Positions 27,038 to 33,053 of a stretch of DNA of 33,053 nucleotides are shown here, in pieces (the stretch's first letter is position 1; each line of letters begins with the position of its first letter). The stretch covers positions 1 through 33,053 of the forward strand of contig JAUJNL010000070.1 of NCBI GenBank assembly GCA_030448185.1, written 5' to 3'. The stretch is from Cytophagales bacterium (GTDB lineage Bacteria > Bacteroidota > Bacteroidia > Cytophagales > 172606-1). Below the pieces are notes generated by a model, which was given only the letters and a program-made list of their open reading frames with translations, did no database searches and was not told the origin of the DNA. The position numbers and the translations under genes were made by a program.

Positions 27038-27912
27038 ATGAGACAGTTAAAAATTACGCATCAGATCACCAACCGGGACAGCAACACGATTGAGAAGTAT
27101 TTCAACGAAATCTCAAAGGAAGAATTACTGACACCCCCAGGAGGAGTGGGAAACGTGCCCGCCGGATTAAACAGGGTGATCAGTTAGCGTTAGAAAAACT
27201 GGTGCGGGCGAATTTGCGATTTGTGGTTTCGGTGGCTAAACAATATCATCATGGGTCTATGCCGCTTAATGATCTGATCAACAGGGGCAACCTTGGCCTG
27301 ATCAAGGCAGCCGGTATGTTTGATGAAACCAAAGGGTTTAAGTTTATTTCTTATGCGGTATGGTGGATTCGCCAGGCCATTATGGAAGCACTCAACGAAC
27401 ATTCGCGGATCGTACGGATTCCTTCCAATAAAATAGGTGACTTATCTAAAATCGGTCAGGCAATGGCCGGATTAGAACAAGTATGAGCGGGAACCTGCGC
27501 AGGAAGAACTGGACTGGTGCCAGAGCATTAAACCGGAGGATATTAAAGCGCCAATACTGCCGCAATCCGGCACCTGCTAGATGCTCCTTGGCGATGATGA
27601 AGACGGCAACATGTATGATGTCATGCAGAACCCGGATGCAAAACCCGGCCGATGCCCTGCTAACTGATAAAGATTCATTGCGGACTGAACTGGAGCGGCT
27701 GCTTGCTTCTATTCTTTCCGGAACGGGAGCAGGAGGTATTGAAGCGGTTTTTCGGAATTGGGTTCGATTATAGCCTTTCTCTGGATGATATTGCGGAAGA
27801 CCCCGACTGACCCGTGAAAGAGTACGTCAGATCAAGGAGGGCGCCTCTTCGTAAACTTCGTTCTCAGTTCGGCTTACGTCTGCTGCAGGCCTCACATCAG
27901 CTAATTAACTAA
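27038..27912 (+). CDS. RpoD-family sigma-70 factor (divergent paralogue), several frameshifts
   Basis: Directs RNA polymerase to promoters. The ATG at 27038 starts MRQLKITHQITNRDSNTIEK, the N-terminus of Bacteroidota primary-type sigma factors. Then RRIKQGDQLALEKLVRANLR and FVVSVAKQYHHGSMPLNDLI (region 2.1-2.2), GNLGLIKAAGMFDETKGFKF and ISYAVWWIRQAIMEAL (2.3-2.4), SRIVRIPSN (region 3), MLLGDDEDGNMYDVMQNPDA, and region 4 FPEREQEVLKRFFGIGFDYS, LSLDDIAED, LTRERVRQIKEGAL and RKLRSQFGLRLLQASHQLIN. The span is about 291 codons, the normal size. Around seven small indels (27137-27165, 27481, 27582-27592, 27645, 27716, 27809 and 27843) break the frame. Region 3-4 linkers differ from the housekeeping sigma I know in this phylum, so it is probably a second, group 2-like factor. 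Confidence 0.85.
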
Positions 27913-28071
27913 TTACCTTTTTATTTTTTGCGGGGCCATTTGTTAAGCAAGTTAGTGGCTCTTTATTCACAAAAAGTAGCAATTTGCGTAACCGTTTCTT
28001 GTCGCTTTCGTGAACAGTAGCTGAGAAAGTTGTTTATATAGTGGTAAAGATTGTTGTAACACCTTTCATGG

Positions 28072-28110
28072 ACCAGTATAAGGTATATTTTATACTGGTT
28101 TTCTATTTTT
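28072..28110 (+). terminator. Rho-independent terminator downstream of the sigma-factor gene
   Basis: A perfect 10-bp stem ACCAGTATAA (28072-28081) with TTATACTGGT (28090-28099), 8-nt loop, followed by TTTCTATTTTT. It lies 160 bp after the sigma-factor stop on the same strand. The stem is AT-rich, which weakens it somewhat. Confidence 0.68.
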
Positions 28111-28264
28111 ATGGTTCAGCTTCACCTCCAGCATTTGGATACTTTTCCCGGAATCCGCACCGCTGACTAACATTATTTCCCTCTTACTTTCCGGAAGGAA
28201 ATACGATTAATCCCATAACCGGCCTTGTTGACTTTTCTTGTAATAAAGATACACACTACCTTCT

Positions 28265-28312
28265 CATCTAACATTACCTTCTTATCTACATCTAACATTA
28301 CCTTCTATCTAT
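28265..28312. repeat. Two-copy 24-nt direct repeat
   Basis: CATCTAACATTACCTTCT occurs exactly at 28265-28282 and 28289-28306, a 24-nt period including a TATCTA-like linker. No function is apparent; it could be slippage in the untranslated DNA. Confidence 0.75.
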
Positions 28313-28365
28313 AAGTTACAGTCACAATAGCTGCATTGATAAACAGAGCGGTGTGTGAGGCTATT

Positions 28366-28439
28366 CCTGGCAGGGTCTTCAAATGACCCGACAGGTATGG
28401 TGATGTAAAAAATATGCGTATATTTTTTACAACTACCTG
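28366..28439 (+). promoter_or_regulatory. Alternative-hairpin leader upstream of the histidine kinase
   Basis: Hairpin 1: GGGTC/GACCC (28373-28377 with 28385-28389), extendable by CCTG/CAGG (28366-28369 with 28392-28395). Hairpin 2: a perfect 11-bp stem GTAAAAAATAT/ATATTTTTTAC (28405-28415 with 28420-28430), with an outer stem CAGGTA/TACCTG (28392-28397 with 28434-28439). The CAGG at 28392-28395 can pair with only one partner at a time. No T-run follows hairpin 2. Confidence 0.4.
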
Positions 28440-28503
28440 CCCATAATATATTTAACGGTAAATTGAGCAAGCTCTGCCGGAATCAGTATAAATGGTACCT
28501 AAC

Positions 28504-29711
28504 ATGAAAGAACCTGCAATACCTGAAAATGAGGAGGAAAAAGAATAAAGGCGCTCTCCGCCTATCATATTCTTGATACACTGCCTGAGAGCGACTTTGA
28601 TGATATTACTAAGATCGCGTCCGAAATCTGCCAGACGCCGGTTTCGCTGGTTTGCCTGGTAGATGGCAACCGGCAATGGTTTAAATCGCACCATGGATTA
28701 CATGTTACCCAAACGCCCAGGGAATATGCATTCTGTGCCCATGCGATCCTCAATCCGGAGGAAGTAATGGTTGTACAGAACTCGGCCAAGGATGACCGGT
28801 TTGCCGACAATCCGCTGGTAACCGGCCAACCTAATGTACTGTTTTACGCGGGTGTTCCGCTGGTCAACCCGGAAGGGTTTCCGCTAGGAACGCTCTGCGT
28901 GATTGATCGAAAGCCCAATCAATTAACGTCGAGTCAGATTTTATCATTAAAAGCCCTGGCTCACCAGGTAGTAGCCCAACTGGAGTTAAGGAAAAAGGTG
29001 CAGGAGTTGAACAAGACCCGCCAGGAACTGGAAAGAGCTAATGAAGAACTCACCCGTTTTGCCCATGTAGTGGCCCACGACCTAAAATCACCGCTGGTCA
29101 ATATAGCTTCTCTGACCAGTTTGCTCAAAAGTGGCTATTCGGATAAGCTGGATTCATTTGCCAGGCAATCGCTTGATTTTCTGGAGAGTAGGGCTACCGG
29201 CCTGAAAGAACTGGTCGATGGCATTCTGGAGTATTACAAATACTCCGATGAAACCATTACCCGTAATACTGAACTGGTAGACCTTAACCAACTTGTCCGG
29301 CAGGTAGTGGATTTATTGATTCAGCCCACTGATTTTGAAATCCGGTTCCCGGATAATCTTCCCACCATCATTACTTCTAAAACTGCGCTCCAGCAGATTC
29401 TGCTTAACCTCCTCAATAACGCCATTAAGTATAACGACAAGGCGAAAGGAATAGCAGAACTAAGCTTCTGGGAACAGGAAGATTTTTATCTTTTCCGTAT
29501 CTCCGATAATGGAGCCGGTATCCGGCCTGAACATCACCAGAAAGTATTTGATCTGTTTGAGACACTGGGCCGCAAAGACCGTTTTGATAAAAAAGGAACG
29601 GGAATAGGACTGGCAACGGTCAAAAAACTGATTGACCGGGCAGGTGGGGTCATTACACTGGAATCAAAACCGGGAGAAGGAGCTATTTTTAGCTTTACCC
29701 TACGAAAATAA
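28504..29711 (+). CDS. GAF-domain sensor histidine kinase, one frameshift near the start
   Basis: A cytosolic two-component sensor of about 402 aa. The ATG at 28504 gives MKEPAIPENEEEK. One missing A in the A-run near 28540-28544 must be restored to join RIKALSAYHILDTLPESDFD to the long frame. The GAF domain spans about residues 20-160 (TPVSLVCLVDGNRQWFKSHH, FCAHAI, FYAGVPLVNPEGFPLGTLCV, IDRKP). A short coiled coil follows, then HisKA with FAHVVAHDLKSPLVNIA (His at about 192) and HATPase with LLNLLNNAIKYN (N box), ISDNGAGI (G1) and KGTGIGLATVKKL (G2). There is no TM segment or signal peptide, and no response regulator adjacent. The stop lies 8 bp from the convergent aroC stop. The signal is unknown. 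Confidence 0.9.
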
Positions 29712-29719
29712 CCTCCCTT

Positions 29720-30796
29720 CTATACCTTTACCGCTTTATTGCGCAGGTAGAAATCAGCTAATACCAGAGCGGCCATTGCCTCTACTATCGGTACGGCCCG
29801 TGGTACTACACACGGATCATGGCGGCCTTTTCCCTGTACAGTTACCTTTTCGCCCTGCACATTAACGCTATCCTGGTCCTGCATAATGGTAGCCACCGGC
29901 TTAAATGCGACGCGGAAATAAATGTCCTCCCCGTTAGAAATGCCTCCCTGAATACCGCCGGAGTAGTTTGTTTGCGTCCGTACACGGCCTGCTTCATCCG
30001 TATAAAAAAGATCATTATGCGCTGACCCATGAAGCTCAGTGCCGGCAAAACCACTGCCATACTCAAACCCTTTTACGGCGTTGATGCCCAGCATGGCTTT
30101 GCCCAGTTCAGCATGCAGTTTATCAAACACGGGTTCACCCCAACCTACCGGCACCCCGGTTACTACGCAGGTCACCACCCCGCCTACTGAGTCGCCCTGC
30201 TTCCGAACGTTGTCGATGTAGTCAAACATCTGCCCAGCCATAACCGGATCCGGACAGCGTACGGCGTTTTCCTCGGCCAGAGCCAGATTAAGTTCGGTAT
30301 AGTGCTTTTCTAATTTCAGGGTACCTACCTGCGATACGTAAGCCTGTATCTGCACGCCTATGGGCGCAAGGACTAACTTTGCAATAGCTCCGGCGGCTAC
30401 GCGGGCAGCGGTTTCGCGGGCCGATGAACGGCCGCCACCGCGGTAATCCCGGACACCGTACTTCGCTTGGTAGGTATAGTCAGCGTGAGAAGGCCGGAAT
30501 TGGCCGGCAATGTGCGAATAATCTTTACTGCGCTGGTCTTCGTTCCAGATCATCAACGCAATGGGAGTACCCTGGGCTTTTCCCTCAAAAATACCGGATA
30601 ATACCCCAAACTCATCTTTTTCGCGGCGCTGCGTCGTAATGCGGGACTGTCCTGGTTTGCGTCGGTCCAGTTCGCGTTGAATAAAAGCTTCATCGATTAC
30701 CAGACCCGCCGGACAGCCGTCAATCACTACCCCGATACCCGCACCGTGTGATTCGCCAAAGGTCGTGATCCGGAATTGCTTACCGTAAGAATTCAT
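29720..30796 (-). CDS. aroC: Chorismate synthase
   Basis: Last step of the shikimate pathway: EPSP to chorismate, with reduced FMN as cofactor. The 358-aa protein starts MNSYGKQFRITTFGESHGAG, with family signatures RRKPGQSRITTQRREKDE, ADYTYQAKYGVRDYRGGGRS, SARETAARVAAGAIAK and NYSGGIQGGISNGEDIYFRV, then the C-terminal RHDPCVVPRAVPIVEAMAAL. All are intact. The length is normal for AroC. The start is 23 bp after the batD-like stop on the same strand, so the two are probably co-transcribed. aroK of the same pathway is at 6893-7404. Confidence 0.97.
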   Translation of the reverse strand: MNSYGKQFRITTFGESHGAGIGVVIDGCPAGLVIDEAFIQRELDRRKPGQSRITTQRREKDEFGVLSGIFEGKAQGTPIALMIWNEDQRSKDYSHIAGQFRPSHADYTYQAKYGVRDYRGGGRSSARETAARVAAGAIAKLVLAPIGVQIQAYVSQVGTLKLEKHYTELNLALAEENAVRCPDPVMAGQMFDYIDNVRKQGDSVGGVVTCVVTGVPVGWGEPVFDKLHAELGKAMLGINAVKGFEYGSGFAGTELHGSAHNDLFYTDEAGRVRTQTNYSGGIQGGISNGEDIYFRVAFKPVATIMQDQDSVNVQGEKVTVQGKGRHDPCVVPRAVPIVEAMAALVLADFYLRNKAVKV

Positions 30797-30819
30797 GGTG
30801 TAATGTTAATAAATATAGC

Positions 30820-32265
30820 TTATTTTTTTACTACCATCAGCAACATAGCAGCCAGCAATAGGGTAAGCAGCAACCCGTTAATCAGGTTCCTTACCACCTC
30901 CCGGCTATTGACCGAACGCAACCGATTACTTTCTCCGTTCATATCCCGGTAAATGCCCTTCATCTCAATGGCTGAAAGCCGGTAGTTGAGAAAGCTTTCG
31001 CCGCTTACTTCCACCATAGTCCGGGGACGGAGTGTATCATATTCCCGGTTCTCTGAATTAAAATAAATCCATTCAAAATAGGGCTGTAAAGGATAGGTAC
31101 CCGACTCTTTAGGTACTCCCGTAAACCGGAACGTTTTAGCCCCCCGCATCAGATTTTGCCGGTCCTGACTTAGGCGGATTTCCGGCGGATAAAAATCAAA
31201 TGCCGGGTTGGAAAAGGGAACCGCCAGATTAACAGTAGCCAGATTGCCCTCACCCGAAATCCGGTATTCATAAATAAATGACTGCCCCGTCATGAGCTTA
31301 CTCCGGCTGATGGCTTCTTGCAAGTTATAGTTCCCTACTGCAATCCCCCCCTTCAGCGGGTGGGCGGGTAGTTCTTTTACGCAAACCGTACGAGGCTTCG
31401 AAAAAAAAGCTACTGTATCAGCTTGCTGACTGGTATGGGTAGTTTGTGGATTTCTGATCGTGCGGTACCTGACCATTTTAAAGCCTACCGACGGAAACCG
31501 GATGGTATCGGCACTCAATGGAAAATAGTTAGCCTGATACATTTTATACTGCGTATAGCGCTTCTTGTTGAGGGTAATGGAGCTGGTGTGGAATTCGCGA
31601 ATATTATAATCCTGTTCCCAGCAACTGGCCGGTTTAAGCTTCTTTAGAATTTCTACTAATTGTGCCCCTTCTTCGAAAGATTTCATTTCGACCTGATTAC
31701 TCTCGGCTACATATAATGCCAGTGTAGCCGTAAAACCTTCACCTGCATAGACGGTATCCTTACTGGCAGAAAATGACAGGAAGGCATCTTCCTTTACTTC
31801 TGCCAGTTCCTTTTCCATATCAAGAATTTCCTCGTAAAGTTTGTCGGATAGCGCTGCTCCCGGCTTATCGTTTTCGTTGCCTGCGGGCAATACTTGTATC
31901 GTCATACCCAAGGATGCAATCACTTCGCCGTTCACGGTCATACGGAAGGGTAACAGGCGGTAAGTGCCGGTTTTTTGGGCCAGATAATTTTGTGTAATCC
32001 GCTGAATTATAACGGATCTACCATCAATTACTTCTTTCGTATTTACCAAAGCCACTTCCCGTTTCTGCATACCCGAAATGTCTGGAAAAGCAGAATGCGT
32101 ATTTTTCACCTGCGCATTGCGGATCGTAAGCGTAATTGTAAAAAGTTCATTCAGGGCGATGTCTTTTTTGCCCAACTCTATACTAGCTTCCTGCGCAAAG
32201 GCAAACCCGGAGAAGCTTATAACAGCCGAAAACCAAACAAAAATTGTTTTTAGTCCAAAAGACAT
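30820..32265 (-). CDS. BatD-like protein (aerotolerance family)
   Basis: A 481-aa envelope protein with a signal peptide (LKTIFVWFSAVISFSGFAFA, cut before Q). The periplasmic beta-rich region starts EASIELGKKDIALNELFTIT, with RISGEGNLATVNL and FDFYPPEIRLSQDRQNLMRG further on. A single C-terminal TM helix (LINGLLLTLLLAAMLLMVV) ends in KK. This is the BatD arrangement (repeated Ig-like domains, TM anchor). Classical BatD is longer, near 580 aa, and sits in a batABCDE/moxR cluster; none of those genes is here, so this may be a stand-alone paralogue. The role in Bacteroidota is unclear, historically linked to oxygen tolerance. The ATG at 32265 is supported by the signal peptide. Probably the first gene of an operon with aroC. 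Confidence 0.82.
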   Translation of the reverse strand: MSFGLKTIFVWFSAVISFSGFAFAQEASIELGKKDIALNELFTITLTIRNAQVKNTHSAFPDISGMQKREVALVNTKEVIDGRSVIIQRITQNYLAQKTGTYRLLPFRMTVNGEVIASLGMTIQVLPAGNENDKPGAALSDKLYEEILDMEKELAEVKEDAFLSFSASKDTVYAGEGFTATLALYVAESNQVEMKSFEEGAQLVEILKKLKPASCWEQDYNIREFHTSSITLNKKRYTQYKMYQANYFPLSADTIRFPSVGFKMVRYRTIRNPQTTHTSQQADTVAFFSKPRTVCVKELPAHPLKGGIAVGNYNLQEAISRSKLMTGQSFIYEYRISGEGNLATVNLAVPFSNPAFDFYPPEIRLSQDRQNLMRGAKTFRFTGVPKESGTYPLQPYFEWIYFNSENREYDTLRPRTMVEVSGESFLNYRLSAIEMKGIYRDMNGESNRLRSVNSREVVRNLINGLLLTLLLAAMLLMVVKK

Positions 32266-32345
32266 AATACAAATTTGGGAAAAGGCTTCAAAAACAAATG
32301 CTTATTCTAATTAAAAAAATATTTTTTATTGAAATAATCAAATTT

Positions 32346-32353
32346 TATATTTG
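32346..32353 (+). promoter_or_regulatory. Candidate -7 box for the 60-aa protein gene
   Basis: TATATTTG matches TAnnTTTG. A TTG lies 14 nt upstream (32329-32331), closer than the preferred 19-21 nt. It would give a leader of about 160 nt carrying hairpins. Confidence 0.42.
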
Positions 32354-32393
32354 TTACGTAGAAAGCATTGGATAATAAGATACGCGTATGGTG

Positions 32394-32426
32394 CGTTCTC
32401 CATCCAGGAGTGGATGAGTTAGAACG
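32394..32426 (+). promoter_or_regulatory. Structured leader upstream of the 60-aa protein gene
   Basis: CGTTCT (32394-32399) pairs with AGAACG (32421-32426), and inside it CATCC (32401-32405) pairs with GGATG (32412-32416). A second hairpin TGCCTGA-CCAGT-TCAGGCA lies further down at about 32480-32498. A stable leader RNA is possible; no known riboswitch class is recognised. Confidence 0.38.
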
Positions 32427-32518
32427 AACAATCAGAGACTAACCCTGTTATTCGTAAAAAGTTAAACATGTATGGGAACCTGCCTGACCAGTTCAGGCAT
32501 TAAAAACATTTAAGGACT

Positions 32519-32701
32519 ATGCTGGAATACGCCAAACTGATCCTGCAAAAAGTGAGTTTTGATGTTCGTCTTTTCGAGAAAGAGCTCCGCAAGGCCATTG
32601 CTTCTCTAATCAAAGAAGAGATCAAGCTTCTGCAAGCATGGTGTCATGAAACATTCGGCAGCACTTACGAAGCGGTAATTAACCAATGTTTCGGCCAATA
32701 G
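32519..32701 (+). CDS. Conserved 60-aa hypothetical protein
   Basis: A small helical protein, MLEYAKLILQKVSFDVRLFE, KELRKAIASLIKEEIKLLQA, WCHETFGSTYEAVINQCFGQ. I have the impression that near-identical short proteins (LEYAK...VSFD..LFEKELRKA...WC...F) are widespread in Bacteroidota without an assigned function. There is no signal peptide or TM segment. It probably adopts two helices with a C-terminal cap. AAGGA lies 6 bp before the ATG, an unusually good ribosome-binding site for this phylum. It is preceded by a structured leader and followed by a strong terminator, so it looks like a monocistronic, well-expressed gene. Confidence 0.8.
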   Translation: MLEYAKLILQKVSFDVRLFEKELRKAIASLIKEEIKLLQAWCHETFGSTYEAVINQCFGQ

Positions 32702-32740
32702 GATCCGTATCGGTTAACTACTCATTACCGTCCCCTTTTT

Positions 32741-32774
32741 AAATGCCTTCTGGTAAAGAAGGCATTTCTGTTTT
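32741..32774 (+). terminator. Rho-independent terminator of the 60-aa protein gene
   Basis: A perfect 10-bp stem AAATGCCTTC (32741-32750) with GAAGGCATTT (32758-32767), 7-nt loop, then CTGTTTTT. On the other strand the stem is followed by AAAAAGGGG rather than T, so it is directional. It lies 39 bp after the stop codon. Confidence 0.85.
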
Positions 32775-33053
32775 TGGACTAACATGAGCATGCCTACCAT
32801 CAGATGGATTGAAACGATGCCAGTAATCAATTAAGCAGCTGTTGCAGTTATTTTTGGTTGACCTGACAAGATTTTGAGTCATTTTAATTCGGCTATTTCT
32901 AGCTGTTCGCCAAACACCCGCAATCAAAGTCTCGGGTATTTCCTTATATTGGAATACCCGAAATGGAGTTTCGAGTGTACATGAGTCAGCCACCAGTATC
33001 GAACACCGAGGGGGCGTTCCCCCGACCGACGAGCGCCGCCAGGTCGGCCAGGC
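32768..33053. other. Right-edge region without a recognised gene; GC-rich terminal 50 bp
   Basis: No coding region is recognised. A hairpin TCGGGTATT/AATACCCGA lies at 32932-32940 with 32953-32961. The last 53 bases are about 77% G+C by count (41 of 53), far above the rest of the window, and contain GGGGGCGTTCCCCC and CCGACC...GGTCGG inverted repeats. The start of an unrelated element, a mobile-element end or a chimeric contig end are all possible. Confidence 0.45.

Larger units (their letters stand above)
27913..28503. other. Intergenic region between sigma factor and histidine kinase
   Basis: A 591-bp gap with no ORF of family resemblance. It holds a terminator (28072-28110), a two-copy 24-nt direct repeat (28265-28312) and a pair of hairpins (28366-28439) just before the kinase gene. 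Confidence 0.5.

Noticed and set aside
32739..32993. Minus-strand 84-codon frame as a transposase fragment
   Set aside because: It overlaps the terminator and shows no transposase motif I can name; only the GC-rich edge hints at foreign DNA.
1..33053. tRNA or rRNA genes
   Set aside because: The larger gaps were scanned by eye for T-arm words and cloverleaf ends without a convincing candidate.

Overview
The window reads as a piece of a Bacteroidota chromosome, most likely Cytophagales (Spirosoma/Dyadobacter-like). The main evidence is a giant sprA gene (type IX secretion/gliding), a floA-nfeD pair, an archaeal/eukaryotic-type proS, a DUF1599 gene followed by a BT_3928-type DoxX gene, the folP-cdaA pair, the maeB-ruvA-sprA order, a tiny secreted protein with the NYKHPNKAAAARK motif, and promoter matches of the Bacteroidota type (TAnnTTTG). 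All family assignments were made by eye from the translated sequence.

Layout. 1-3240 (minus): proS, nfeD and floA, the last running off the left edge. 3554-6767 (plus): a Y/W/G-rich lipoprotein and a FadL/OmpP1-like outer-membrane barrel. 6893-10490 (minus): aroK, an OppB/DppB-type ABC permease, a DoxX/BT_3928 membrane protein and a two-domain DUF1599 protein. 10619-12549 (plus): folP and the c-di-AMP synthase gene cdaA. 12659-24071 (minus): sprA, ruvA, a four-helix-bundle (23S rRNA intervening-sequence type) gene and maeB. 24179-26209: a broken GAF-like gene, two very small plus-strand ORFs and a sulfatase remnant. 27038-29711 (plus): an RpoD-family sigma factor and a GAF-histidine kinase. 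29720-32265 (minus): batD-like and aroC. 32519-32701 (plus): a conserved 60-aa protein, then a terminator and an anomalous GC-rich right edge.

Many genes are broken in the sequence as given. proS, aroK, the DoxX gene, DUF1599, the 5' end of sprA, maeB, the GAF-like gene, the sulfatase, the sigma factor and the histidine kinase each need one to about eight small corrections, often one base in a homopolymer. Meanwhile 7.1 kb of sprA, and folP, cdaA, ruvA, aroC and batD, are clean. Because proS cannot be dispensable, I read most of these lesions as sequencing or assembly errors in poorly covered patches. I give corrected gene spans and note where the frame changes.

The most interesting non-genic structure is of two kinds. 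(1) The four-helix-bundle gene sits between maeB and ruvA, flanked by oppositely oriented copies of a 14-nt repeat (three and a half tandem copies on one side, one on the other). It looks like a small cassette dropped into a conserved gene order. (2) Two long inverted-repeat elements (1583-1769 and 6770-6898) share their ends (GTCTGAAyC...) but differ in the middle of the arm, and both abut stop codons. One has perfect 32-bp arms between convergent genes. I found no tRNA, rRNA or CRISPR array and no complete transposase.
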